Assembly: GCA_014804005.1 (NCBI GenBank)
Contig: JAAVAP010000026.1
Location: 1-64,000, forward strand
Length of the DNA: 64,000 nucleotides
DNA from: Treponema sp.
Lineage (GTDB): Bacteria > Spirochaetota > Spirochaetia > Treponematales > Treponemataceae
Reading direction: 5' to 3'
Shown: piece by piece, positions 51,065 through 59,990 of the stretch
Numbering within the stretch: the stretch's first letter is position 1
How the letters are laid out: every line of letters starts with the position of its first letter
The notes under the pieces: model-generated
Seen by the model: the letters and a program-made list of their open reading frames with translations, nothing else
What the model was told of the DNA's origin: nothing
Databases searched by the model: none
Program-made: the position numbers and the translations under genes

Positions 51065-51820
51065 ATGGATTATATTTCTCTCGGAAAATCAAACTTGATG
51101 GTGAGCCGCGTCGGATTCGGCGCGATGAGTCTCGGGGAAATCGACACGGACGAAAACGCCTCGGCGTTGGTTCACAAGGCGTATGATGCTGGCGTGAATT
51201 TTTTCGACATTTCGCATTCCGCGAAAGAAAGCGAAAAGCGTTTGGGCGCGTGCCTTTACGGAATCAGGCACAACGTCGTGCTCGCCACGAAAGCGTGCGT
51301 TTTGGACGCGCGGGATTTGGAAGAATGTTTGGACGATTCGCTTTCCGCGCTTCGCACCGACTACATCGATTTGTTTCAATATGAAACCGACGAAAAAAAT
51401 ATTGTCGCGTTTGACGAAATCGCAGCGCAAATGGAACGGCTCAAAGAACGCGGAAAAATCCGCCACTTCGGACTTACCACCGAAGATTTTGAAATTGCTG
51501 CAAGCGCGCTTGATTCTTCCGTTTTCGCTTCGATTCAAATTCCGTTCAACATTCTTGTGATGAAGCAAGTCGAATCGCTCGTAAAAAAGGCGCAGGCTTG
51601 CGACATTGGCTTTGTCGCGATGAAGCCGCTTTACGGCGGGCTTGTGAGGAACATTCCGCTCGCGCTCGGATTTTTGTATCAATATGAAAACGTCGTTCCG
51701 CTTTGGGGCGTTCGCAACCTCGAAGAACTCAGCCAGATTTTGTATTTCAACGCGCATCCGCCTTTGGTGGACGAACAGTTCGAATCGGAAGTGGAAAACA
51801 TCCGCGCATTTTTCAGCTAA
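51065..51820 (+). CDS. Aldo/keto reductase-like protein lacking catalytic Tyr and His
   Basis: A 251-residue TIM-barrel protein with AKR architecture: SRVGFGAMSLGE, VNFFDIS, the DYIDLFQYE strand and KIRHFGLTT. The active site is degraded. Asp48 and Lys76 of the AKR tetrad align, but the Tyr position (DIS-HS-A at residue 53) is Ala and the His position is Glu107. It may be a scaffold or have changed chemistry. It is probably translated with glyS, because its ATG lies one base after the glyS stop. No iron-sulfur Cys cluster is present. Confidence 0.8.
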   Translation: MDYISLGKSNLMVSRVGFGAMSLGEIDTDENASALVHKAYDAGVNFFDISHSAKESEKRLGACLYGIRHNVVLATKACVLDARDLEECLDDSLSALRTDYIDLFQYETDEKNIVAFDEIAAQMERLKERGKIRHFGLTTEDFEIAASALDSSVFASIQIPFNILVMKQVESLVKKAQACDIGFVAMKPLYGGLVRNIPLALGFLYQYENVVPLWGVRNLEELSQILYFNAHPPLVDEQFESEVENIRAFFS

Positions 51821-51826
51821 ATCTTT

Positions 51827-51866
51827 AAAACAAAAATGGTTGGAAACCTCACACAGTTCCCAACCT
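51827..51866 (-). terminator. Terminator for a minus-strand transcript
   Basis: GGTTGGGAA...TTTCCAACC on the minus strand is followed by ATTTTTGTTTT (51837-51827). On the plus strand no T run follows, so this serves minus-strand transcription. Confidence 0.6.
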
Positions 51867-51928
51867 AGATGCACTGTCCATTCCGCAAGCGTCTGGATGT
51901 CTAACCGCTCGCGTATAACTTGTATTTA
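51835..51928 (-). ncRNA. Candidate small RNA
   Basis: The region between the AKR-like gene and the chemotaxis promoter has no protein gene, but the minus strand shows a TATTAT/TATAAA -10 candidate (about 51925-51933), a hairpin CGCGAGCG/CGCTTGCG (51886-51915) and the terminator above. The transcript would be about 90 bases. The family is not recognised and the -35 is weak. Confidence 0.3.
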
Positions 51929-52029
51929 TAATATCGTCATCGTGCGAAAAAACTTTAGCATATATTGAAAAATATTTTTTGGATTTTTTTTCGGGCGTTT
52001 CCTGCAAGGCATATTTTTGCAAAATATTG

Positions 52030-52058
52030 TTGACAATATATATAATAGTATATTATAT
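52030..52058 (+). promoter_or_regulatory. Promoter of the chemotaxis receptor gene
   Basis: TTGACA (52030-52035) and TTATAT (52053-52058) with a 17-base spacer in a very AT-rich region (TATATA runs). Confidence 0.65.
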
Positions 52059-52092
52059 ATTAAAGATTATAAACTAAGGACGTTTTAGCAAT

Positions 52093-54150
52093 ATGAAAAA
52101 CAAGCTTTTCATTTTTCTTCTCGCGCTTGGCATTCTTGCCGCCGCAGCGGTTGTTTTCTTTGGCTCGCACGCGCTTTTCAGGCGGAGCACGGATTCTCGT
52201 TTGAGCCAGATGGCTTACGTCAAGCGTTTGGAAATAGACGTGGGAACAGGGCCTGAGCTGAAACTCGCAATGCAAATGGTGCAGTCGCCTGTCATCGTGG
52301 ATCATCTTTCAAATCCTGCGGACGAGGCGATTGGCGAGCTTGCGTTCGGGGAATTCCGCGTTTTCCAAGAATCGTTCAAGTCGCACAGGACGTTTTGGAT
52401 TTCCGACTTGGATTTAAGATATTATTCGAACATGGAATTCATTTATGATGTGGATAAAGACGATCCGGGCAACGCATGGTATTCCGCCACGTTGAACAGC
52501 GGCGCTCCGTATCAGTTTTACGTGGACTACGACATTGGTCTGAAAAAGACGTTTATGTGGATAAACGCGCTCGTGTACAACGAACAGCACAAGGCGGTGG
52601 GAATTGCGGGCACGGGCATCGAGCTTACGGACTTTGTTGATGATATGTACGCGCACCTTGAGAAAGGCGTGACAATGTACATGTATAATTCCAACGCGGA
52701 AATTTCAGGCTCGCTTGATTTGCATCACCTTGAGGATAAAGTGCCTATCGGCGCGGTGATGCCGGAACTTCTGCGGGCGGAAACGCTTTTCCCAAAAGAC
52801 GACACTTTCGTTTCCACATGGAAGGGCGAGTACATCATCGTTCCGCTGACGCAGGTCGGCTGGACGATGGTCTTGTTCATTCCGTATAATTTTTCCGCAT
52901 TTTTTCAGTATGCGGCGTTTCCATTTGTCGGTGTGCTTGTGCTGCTTGTCGCGTCACTCGTATTCTTCGGTTTGCGCAGCATAATCACGCCGCTCTCATT
53001 TGTGCGCCGCGCGATTTCCAGAATAGCCGCAGGCGAGGCGGATTTGACGCGCAGGCTTGATACGGACATCCGCACTCCGTTCAAAGTAATTCCGCAGATT
53101 GTTGAGGGCTTCAACGGATTCCTCGCGAAGATGCAATCCATGATGCAAGGTCTCAAAAAGTCGGAGTCGGTTTTGGCTTCCGTGGCGCAGGAGATTAAGA
53201 CGAGCGCGGACGCGACATCTGATTTCATCGCGGACATTACAAAGAGCATTGATGCCGTGCATGGGCAGATTGATGATCAAGAGACAAGTTTCAGCAGGAC
53301 TTCCGATGTCGTGCAGGATGTGTCTGGCGGAATCACCGCGCTTGCTGCCATGATTGACACGCAGGTCGCTAGCATCGCTGGAACTTCGTCCGCAGTCGAG
53401 CAACTTATCGGAAGCATTTCGGGAATCAGCAATTCTATGGAGAAGATGGCGGTCTCTTTTGGTGCTTTGGATGGCGAGGCGCAAAACGGCGTAGAAAAAC
53501 AGAAAAAAGTGAACGAGCGCGTTCAGCAGATTGAAACGCAGTCGCAGATGTTGCAGGACGCGAACAAAACGATTGCGAGCATAGCGTCGCAGACCAACCT
53601 GCTTGCGATGAACGCCGCGATTGAGGCTGCGCACGCAGGAGAGGCAGGACGCGGTTTTGCCGTGGTCGCGGATGAAATTCGAAAACTCTCTGAAACATCG
53701 TCCAAGCAGTCGCGTACCATCGGCGAGGAGTTGAAGGAAATCAAGACCGGCATCGAGGATATTGTCGCAGCGTCGCTGGAGTCAAGCGAAGCGTTTTCCG
53801 CACTCTCGAACAAAATTCAGGAGACGGACGGACTTGTGCGCCAAATGCGGCTTGCTCTTGAAGAGCAGAATCAAAATTCAAATCAGATCATTGACTCCCT
53901 GCGCTCTATGGACAGCAACACCACGGACGTAAAGGACGCTTCTGTAAAAATGGCGGATGGCAACCGCCGAATCCTTGAAGAAATGAAGCGGCTTCAAGAC
54001 AGCGTTGAGTCGCTGGAAAACGGAATGCGCACAATTTCTGACGGCGCAGTTGCCATTGCAAAACATGGCGTTCAATTGAGTGACGGCTTTAAGCGCATGA
54101 ACGAGTCTGTTGCGGACATCGGCGATGAGATTGGACGTTTTAATGTTTAG
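52093..54150 (+). CDS. Methyl-accepting chemotaxis protein
   Basis: A 685-residue receptor: membrane helix at about 6-28, a periplasmic Cache-like sensor (about 35-270; [28 protein letters not shown]), second helix (about 275-298), HAMP (about 300-355) and a cytoplasmic helical hairpin with the conserved tip [20 protein letters not shown] (about 496-515) then [16 protein letters not shown]. It would relay ligand binding to CheA/CheW and flagellar rotation. No C-terminal CheR-binding pentapeptide. AAGGA lies about 14 bases before the ATG. Confidence 0.92.
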   Translation: MKNKLFIFLLALGILAAAAVVFFGSHALFRRSTDSRLSQMAYVKRLEIDVGTGPELKLAMQMVQSPVIVDHLSNPADEAIGELAFGEFRVFQESFKSHRTFWISDLDLRYYSNMEFIYDVDKDDPGNAWYSATLNSGAPYQFYVDYDIGLKKTFMWINALVYNEQHKAVGIAGTGIELTDFVDDMYAHLEKGVTMYMYNSNAEISGSLDLHHLEDKVPIGAVMPELLRAETLFPKDDTFVSTWKGEYIIVPLTQVGWTMVLFIPYNFSAFFQYAAFPFVGVLVLLVASLVFFGLRSIITPLSFVRRAISRIAAGEADLTRRLDTDIRTPFKVIPQIVEGFNGFLAKMQSMMQGLKKSESVLASVAQEIKTSADATSDFIADITKSIDAVHGQIDDQETSFSRTSDVVQDVSGGITALAAMIDTQVASIAGTSSAVEQLIGSISGISNSMEKMAVSFGALDGEAQNGVEKQKKVNERVQQIETQSQMLQDANKTIASIASQTNLLAMNAAIEAAHAGEAGRGFAVVADEIRKLSETSSKQSRTIGEELKEIKTGIEDIVAASLESSEAFSALSNKIQETDGLVRQMRLALEEQNQNSNQIIDSLRSMDSNTTDVKDASVKMADGNRRILEEMKRLQDSVESLENGMRTISDGAVAIAKHGVQLSDGFKRMNESVADIGDEIGRFNV

Positions 54151-54195
54151 TTTATGACAAGGACAGCTTTTTGTTGCGCATAATTGCCGCACGAA

Positions 54196-56091
54196 TCAGC
54201 ACAAATATTTCAGGTACAACTCAATCGCGCTGAGAAGCTCGGAATAAACAACGCGGCTTTTCGTGGCGTTCGCCAAAAGCGCGTCGCTTGGAATTTTCGT
54301 ATTCGCAAGAATTTCATCGAGCCTGCGCTGCGTCGGAAAAACGAGCGCGGCGACATTTTTCGCGTCGCTCGACAAAATTTCCCTGTCAAGCGAATTGAGT
54401 TCCAAAAGCAAATTTTTCGCGCGAGGATCGCCGCAGAGAATGTCGTTGCAAATCGTTCTCGCGCGTTCGGAATTTTTTTTCAGCTCTTCAAATTGCTTTT
54501 TCAAATTTTCAAGGACGGTGTCGAATTTGTTTTTTTCATACTCGGAATTTTTTTTCAGCGCGCGCTCAAAAAATTCTTTTTTTTGCTCCGTGATTTTTGG
54601 CATGGAAAGAAATTCTTCCAGCGCGAAAAAATCAATTCCTTTTATAAAAAGCCCCTCCCTTGAAAAAGTGAAAGTGCGCGCGTGATTTTTTTCCTGCGAA
54701 ATCGCCGCGATTTTATTTTCAAACCAATTTGCAAAAAGCGTCATTCGTTCGTCTGTGATGATTTCTTTTCCGTCGTAGTCGTGCGCGATTTTATTTTTGG
54801 CAGAAAACAAAATTTTGCAAAGCGCATTTTCGGCGCAAGAAATTCGCGTGGAAAAAGCGTGCGCGGCTTCTTCGAACGTGCTTCCTTTGATGTGCGTTTT
54901 TTTTTGCGGAAATCCCAAGTCCAATCCGGCAAAGAAAATTTTTTCGCTTCCAATCGCGCGCGCGAATTCCCAAGCAGTCGTGGCGACCGAGCCGCCCGAA
55001 GAAAGCTCGCCTTTTTTTCCGAGATTTGATTCGATGAATTTGCCAAGCGGAAAAAGCGACGAAATCAAAATTTTTTTTCGGCAGTCGAATCGGAACGCGC
55101 TCGGATAGACCGCGCTTTCTAAAATTAAAATCGAGGAGGGGGAAGAAAGTCCTGCGATGTGTTGCGCCGCCCAAAATTGCGGGTCGGTCAAAACGATAAA
55201 ATCAGGCTCGATTCCCGCCCGCAAAATCGCGCGGAGCGAAGTGTCGAGCGCAATCAAAATCGCGCGTTCTTTTATTTGCGCAAGATGCGGCAAAATATTT
55301 TGTAATGTCGGACCTGCCGCAAGAATCACCGAATGCATCGAAGAATTTTTTTCGGTGGATTTCGCTTCGCCAAAAAAAATGTTCGCACCGCAAAGCCTCT
55401 GCATTTCCTGCAAATTGCGCGCGCTGTTCTTTAGCCAAAGCATTCCGAATCGTTCGAGCGTGTTCGTGTTTGCCTGCGATTTCTGCGCGTTTTGATTTTC
55501 AATCGAGAAAAATTTTTCGAAATATTTTTTTGCGTGGAAAGTCTGCGCGTTCGTAAGAAAAACTTGTGCGTTTTCAAAACCGCCTGCGTTTTCCACAAGA
55601 GCCGCCGCTTGTTCCGCGCTCGCGCCGATTATGAAAAAAAGTTTTTCGATTTTAAAGATTTCCGAAAAGTCGAGGCAGGCGAGGGCGGCAAAAAAATGCG
55701 GCGCATCGGGTTCTAAAATAATGAAAGTGCTTTGCGGAAATTTTTTCGCGAACGCCTGCGGCAAATATCCAAGTCCAATTCCCGCGAAAATAAAAATTTC
55801 TTTTTGCGAGTCTTTATTTTTTTCCGCCGTTTGTTCGGCCTCGCGCTGCGGATTGTATGCAGAATGAATCGCCAAAGAATTTTCGCTTGCGGTGAACGCG
55901 CCGTTCTTTGCGAAAAAAAATTCGTAAAATGAAAATTGTTCGTTCAAGATTTTCAAAAATGATTCTTTGGAAATCTCGCCGCGTTCTTTTGCTTCAAAAA
56001 AGAATTTTGGAATTTGCGGCAAAAGCATTTCGTAGAGCGCGGGAAATCGATTTTTGAAAAGCGAAATATTTTTATTCCAAATAGAGATCAA
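54196..56091 (-). CDS. MptE-like/DUF115 motility-associated protein
   Basis: A 631-residue protein with the DUF115 (6-hydroxymethylpterin pyrophosphokinase MptE-like) core at about 240-420: SVILAAGPTLQNILPHLAQ, DFIVLTDPQFW and GGSVATTAWEFARAIG, then FAGLDLGFP. In Campylobacter-type Maf proteins this domain glycosylates flagellin, so a role in surface or flagellar glycosylation is plausible. The N-terminal region includes GIGLGYLPQAFAKKF, a Rossmann-like unit. It overlaps the PBP gene by 20 bases as the third gene of the lepB operon. Confidence 0.78.
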   Translation of the reverse strand: MISIWNKNISLFKNRFPALYEMLLPQIPKFFFEAKERGEISKESFLKILNEQFSFYEFFFAKNGAFTASENSLAIHSAYNPQREAEQTAEKNKDSQKEIFIFAGIGLGYLPQAFAKKFPQSTFIILEPDAPHFFAALACLDFSEIFKIEKLFFIIGASAEQAAALVENAGGFENAQVFLTNAQTFHAKKYFEKFFSIENQNAQKSQANTNTLERFGMLWLKNSARNLQEMQRLCGANIFFGEAKSTEKNSSMHSVILAAGPTLQNILPHLAQIKERAILIALDTSLRAILRAGIEPDFIVLTDPQFWAAQHIAGLSSPSSILILESAVYPSAFRFDCRKKILISSLFPLGKFIESNLGKKGELSSGGSVATTAWEFARAIGSEKIFFAGLDLGFPQKKTHIKGSTFEEAAHAFSTRISCAENALCKILFSAKNKIAHDYDGKEIITDERMTLFANWFENKIAAISQEKNHARTFTFSREGLFIKGIDFFALEEFLSMPKITEQKKEFFERALKKNSEYEKNKFDTVLENLKKQFEELKKNSERARTICNDILCGDPRAKNLLLELNSLDREILSSDAKNVAALVFPTQRRLDEILANTKIPSDALLANATKSRVVYSELLSAIELYLKYLC

Positions 56092-57958
56092 TTTGCATGC
56101 CTTCCGTAATCGGAGTTCCTGCCGGGGGGGATTGCCGTGTTACCCAGCCGCTTCCGTTTATGTTCACGTTCAAATCCTTGCGGCTCAAAAGCGTAAGAAG
56201 TTCGCGCTTTGAAAGTCCTGTCAAATCGGGCAAAGTTTTTCCGAGGATGAGAGGGGCTTTTCCTTGAATCGAAATTCTGCCCGAGTGCGCAAGCGACGCG
56301 GCATCGCCACGGCTCATTCCCAAATGATCGATTATGGCGTTTGCGGAATCTTTGATTACGGGCGCGACGATTCGGCTTGCGAAATTTATTCCTTGCGATT
56401 TTTGAATTACGATGTACAAAATTATTTCGGGATCTTCGGCGGGGAAAAAGGCGAGCGCGTCCGAAAGAAAATCCGTTTGGCTGTATCCGCCGCGTTCCGC
56501 GTCAACCATTTGGGCTGTTCCGGTTTTTACGCCGATTGTCATGTCGCCGACATTTGCGCGCCAGCCGATTCCTTTTTCCGCGCCGGTTTGCATGCAGCTC
56601 AAAATGTAGCGGGCAGTTTGCGAAGAAATCACCGCCGGCATTCGCTCGACTTCGTTTTGAAAAACGGCGTTGCCTTCGTTGTCCGTGATTTTCGAAATGA
56701 CAGAAAGTTTCAGCGGATGGCCGTCGTTGGCAAGAACTGTAGCTGCTTCAATTACTTGCAGTGCGGTCACGCCAACTTCTTGTCCGATTGAGATTGTCAT
56801 CTTTGAACGACCCGACCAACGCGCGCTCGACTGGTCTTGAAAAAGTCCCGGGCTTTCGCTCGGCAATTGAACGCCAGTTCTTTGTCCGAATCCGAACGCG
56901 CGCAATTTGCTCAAAAAAGCCGAGGTTTCCATTCTGTCCGTGATTTGCGCCGTTACGTCATTGCACGATTGTTCGAGCGCGCCTCGCGCAGTCAAGTAGC
57001 CGTGATGCGAAAGACAATTCAGCCTGAGCCGTTCGCCGCTCGGCATCACTTTTTCAAAAACGCCGTCGCACAAAAAACTTTCGTCTTGCGAAAAAAGTCC
57101 CGCGTCGTAAGCGGCCGCAATCGTGAAAACTTTGAAAACCGAGCCGGGTTCAAAAAAAGTGATTGCAGGTCTGTCAATCGTTTCTTCGATTCCTGCGCTT
57201 GTGTATTCGTTCAGATTCGCTTCGGGCAAACTCAAATACGCAAGGATTTCGCCCGTCTTGGCGTAGGCCGCGAGCAGCATCAAGTTTGCGCCCTGCGTTT
57301 CTTCCAAAGCGGCGCGCGCAATCTGAGTGAGTTTGTATTGAAGATTCGCGTCGATTGTGAGATAAATATTTTTGCCTTGTTCGATTTTTCCGTTTTCCAA
57401 AATTTTGGGATCGGGCGAAAGAATTTTCTGCATCGAATATTCGATTCCCGCAAGTCCGCGTCCGTCATCGCCCATAAATCCAATCAACTGCGAGGCGAGC
57501 GTGTTTTCGGGATAAATGCGTCCCGGGATTTTGTCGAAGCTTACGAACATATTGTATTTTTTTTCGTCCGTAATTTTTTTCACTTCCTCGTAAGTTGTAA
57601 GAGGCATTTTTTTCTTGAGATAAGTAAAACGCGCGCTGCGATTTTCCAAAGCGTCGCGAATCGTTTCCAAGATTTCAGCCTCGCTCATTCCAAGGGCAGG
57701 ACCAACGTCCTTAGCGAATTGTTCGGGATTTTTTATTTTCTGCGGATTTACTCCCATGTGATAAAAATGCGTTTCCACGGCGAGCGGCTTTCCGTTGCGA
57801 TCCACAATCGAGCCGCGTTCTACGGACGGTTTTCTCGGAATGATTTTTTCTTGAGACGCAAACGAAAGGCGGGTGTACCTCGCGAGCAACACGAGCACCA
57901 TCAAAATTGAGATGACAGAAAAAGTTATGACGCGCCATTTTGGAAAAAAATTGTTCAT
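56072..57958 (-). CDS. ftsI: FtsI-type penicillin-binding transpeptidase with C-terminal PASTA domain
   Basis: A 628-residue class B PBP. A membrane helix (about 10-30) is followed by a PBP-dimer domain (GSIVDRNGKPLAVE, GFMGDDGRGLAGIE) and the transpeptidase with its three motifs: EPGSVFKVFT (SxxK, nucleophile Ser), SCN and GVKTGTAQ. Residues about 570-628 are one PASTA domain (LPDLTGLSKRELLTLL). It crosslinks septal peptidoglycan. Its ATG overlaps the stop of lepB (ATGA) and its end overlaps the MptE-like gene. Confidence 0.92.
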   Translation of the reverse strand: MNNFFPKWRVITFSVISILMVLVLLARYTRLSFASQEKIIPRKPSVERGSIVDRNGKPLAVETHFYHMGVNPQKIKNPEQFAKDVGPALGMSEAEILETIRDALENRSARFTYLKKKMPLTTYEEVKKITDEKKYNMFVSFDKIPGRIYPENTLASQLIGFMGDDGRGLAGIEYSMQKILSPDPKILENGKIEQGKNIYLTIDANLQYKLTQIARAALEETQGANLMLLAAYAKTGEILAYLSLPEANLNEYTSAGIEETIDRPAITFFEPGSVFKVFTIAAAYDAGLFSQDESFLCDGVFEKVMPSGERLRLNCLSHHGYLTARGALEQSCNDVTAQITDRMETSAFLSKLRAFGFGQRTGVQLPSESPGLFQDQSSARWSGRSKMTISIGQEVGVTALQVIEAATVLANDGHPLKLSVISKITDNEGNAVFQNEVERMPAVISSQTARYILSCMQTGAEKGIGWRANVGDMTIGVKTGTAQMVDAERGGYSQTDFLSDALAFFPAEDPEIILYIVIQKSQGINFASRIVAPVIKDSANAIIDHLGMSRGDAASLAHSGRISIQGKAPLILGKTLPDLTGLSKRELLTLLSRKDLNVNINGSGWVTRQSPPAGTPITEGMQIDLYLE

Positions 57959-58482
57959 TTTATTATCACTTTTCCGACGACGTTTTTTTCGGGAACAAAA
58001 CCGTAATTGCGCGAATCATAAGAAAGCGCGTAATTGTCGCCAACCGCCAAGACATAGCCTTGCGGAATTTTTTCGCTCGAACGCATTTTGTGAAATTGAA
58101 TCGAACTCAAAGAAATTTTTTTGTTTCCCACAATTAGATTATACTCCGAATTGCCAAAATATTCTAGTGGTGCGCCCCCAATTGCGACGCATCTTTTTAC
58201 CACCCAAGAATTTTCGTAGAGATACAAAATTATGTCGTCTTCCTGCGGATTTTTCCATCGCAAAAAAATTTCCGCAGTGAGCGGATTCACAAGTCCATAC
58301 GCCAATTTGTTCACAAAAATGATTTGGCCGTCCTGAATTTTCGGCGACATCGAAATTCCTTCCACGCGAAAAAAATCAAATGCGAAGATTTTCAAAATCA
58401 CGGCGATGAAAATTCCGAGCGCGACGCATCGAAATGAAATCCGAGAATCTTTTTTGTTTTTTTCAATTTGGATTTGATTCAT
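57955..58482 (-). CDS. lepB: Signal peptidase I
   Basis: A 175-residue inner-membrane protease that removes Sec signal peptides. Motifs: membrane helix (about 20-38), the nucleophile Ser in VEGISMSP, the Lys general base in VVKRCVAIGG, and the conserved VGDNYALSYDSRNYGFV, which in the family usually reads GDNxxxSxDSR. Diverges from the M23 peptidase gene, 54 bases away. It heads the operon lepB-ftsI-MptE. Confidence 0.93.
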   Translation of the reverse strand: MNQIQIEKNKKDSRISFRCVALGIFIAVILKIFAFDFFRVEGISMSPKIQDGQIIFVNKLAYGLVNPLTAEIFLRWKNPQEDDIILYLYENSWVVKRCVAIGGAPLEYFGNSEYNLIVGNKKISLSSIQFHKMRSSEKIPQGYVLAVGDNYALSYDSRNYGFVPEKNVVGKVIIK

Positions 58483-58536
58483 AAATTTTATTTTTATATT
58501 CTAATATGACGATAAAATTTTGTCGATAGTTTAAAT

Positions 58537-59694
58537 ATGGAAATCATAAGTTATGTCGGCGCGTCGCGCGCAAAAAAAACGCGAGCAAGTTTTTTTTCAA
58601 AAGTCATCTTCCCGAAATTCGGAAATTTAAAAAAACGAACGCGACCGTATGAATTCGGCAGCGCGGCAAATGCGGTTTCGCTTCCCAAAATTCATCCGCT
58701 TTTAATTTTGAAAAAGTTGGGAAAATATTTTTGGACTGTGCCGCTTTTCATCACGATTGCGCTCGTGCCTTATGCCGTGAACAAGGCTTTTTCGATGATG
58801 CAGACAAAGACGAATCCGCTTGTTCTCAAAAACGAAAAAATTGATGAGCTGGCTTTTTTGCAGGAGGCGATGTCGCGTCTCGCGCTTTCTACGGGCGATG
58901 AGGTTGACGCGGACGGAAATATTGCCGGCTCTGATGTTTCGCTCTCGCTTTTTCAGGACAAAGTTACATACAAAGATTATGTTGTGAAATCAGGCGAAAC
59001 AATCGGCGGCATTACGAGCCGATTCGGGCTGAAAAATATTTCGACAATCATCGCGGTGAACGAAATCGAAAACGTGCGCCAAGTTTTTTCAGGGCAGAAG
59101 CTCGTCATTCCTTCGTGCGACGGCTTGCTTCATGTCGTGGCGCAGGGGGATTCGCTTGCTAGCATTTCGGCAAAATATTCGGTGGCGTGGGAAGACTTGC
59201 TCGACGCGAACGATTTGGATTCTACGGAACTTGTGGCGGGACAAAAGATTTTCATTCCTGGCGCAAAGCTCAGTCGCGACGCGCTTCGCAAGGCAATGGG
59301 CGAAACTTGGGCAACGCCTCTCAAATCGAAATGGCGGCTCACTTCGAAATGCGGCTGGCGCGCCGATCCTTTTACGGGCGTAAAACAATATCATCCCGGA
59401 ATGGACATGGCTTGTCCCACCGGCACTCCGATTTACGCGACGATGGGCGGAAAAGTTTTGGCTTCGGGCGTTTCGCGCATTTACGGCAACTACATCATCA
59501 TCGATCACGGAAACGGCTACCAAACTTTGTACGGACACATGTCCAAGAGAATCAGCGTCGCGGGCGAGCAGGTTTCGCAAAACCAAAAAATCGGGCTTGT
59601 CGGCTCCACAGGATATTCGACTGGACCGCACTTGCATTTTACGGTTTACAAAAACGGCAAGGTCGTCGATCCGCAAACGCTTTTGGGAAAATAG
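58537..59694 (+). CDS. LysM-M23 peptidoglycan endopeptidase
   Basis: A 385-residue envelope protein with a cytoplasmic head, one membrane helix (about 63-83), two LysM domains (about 148-192 and 199-243: DYVVKSGETIGGITSRFG, LHVVAQGDSLASISAKYS) and a C-terminal M23 peptidase. The metal ligands are in HPGMDMACP (His, Asp) and GPHLHFTVY (HxH), with a YGHMSK His nearby. It probably cleaves or remodels cell-wall crosslinks. No clear Shine-Dalgarno before the ATG. Confidence 0.9.
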   Translation: MEIISYVGASRAKKTRASFFSKVIFPKFGNLKKRTRPYEFGSAANAVSLPKIHPLLILKKLGKYFWTVPLFITIALVPYAVNKAFSMMQTKTNPLVLKNEKIDELAFLQEAMSRLALSTGDEVDADGNIAGSDVSLSLFQDKVTYKDYVVKSGETIGGITSRFGLKNISTIIAVNEIENVRQVFSGQKLVIPSCDGLLHVVAQGDSLASISAKYSVAWEDLLDANDLDSTELVAGQKIFIPGAKLSRDALRKAMGETWATPLKSKWRLTSKCGWRADPFTGVKQYHPGMDMACPTGTPIYATMGGKVLASGVSRIYGNYIIIDHGNGYQTLYGHMSKRISVAGEQVSQNQKIGLVGSTGYSTGPHLHFTVYKNGKVVDPQTLLGK

Positions 59695-59726
59695 ATTTTT
59701 ACGAACAAATTGCAAAGAGGTAAAAA

Positions 59727-59990
59727 ATGGAATTTCCGAAAATGACTGCAATCTGTGTCTGCGGCGGCTGCGGACGCACTGTCGAAAAAAATTACGTCTT
59801 CTGTCCGTGGTGCGGACATTCGCGCGTTTGCGACGACGATGCAAAGGAAGCGGCGGATTCTGTTCAAGAAATGAACGTCGAAGAACGAATCGAGCGCCGC
59901 GCGGCGCGCCTTGACGAAATGGAAAAAAAATTAGACGCGCTGGAAAAAGAATTGAAAATTTTGATTTTGAGCGCGGAGATGCATAAATGA
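59727..59990 (+). CDS. Small zinc-ribbon coiled-coil protein
   Basis: An 87-residue protein. CVCGGCGRTV and FCPWCGHSR (residues about 9-35) supply two CxxC pairs for one zinc, followed by an acidic linker and a coiled coil (about 50-85, RIERRAARLDEMEKKLDALE). AGAGG precedes the ATG. Its stop overlaps the start of the next gene (ATGA), so the two are coupled. Function unknown. Confidence 0.75.
   Translation: MEFPKMTAICVCGGCGRTVEKNYVFCPWCGHSRVCDDDAKEAADSVQEMNVEERIERRAARLDEMEKKLDALEKELKILILSAEMHK

Noticed and set aside
52060..52305. Minus-strand open frame at the start of the chemotaxis gene
   Set aside because: Antisense to a clear signal-anchor and sensor region, with no motif.
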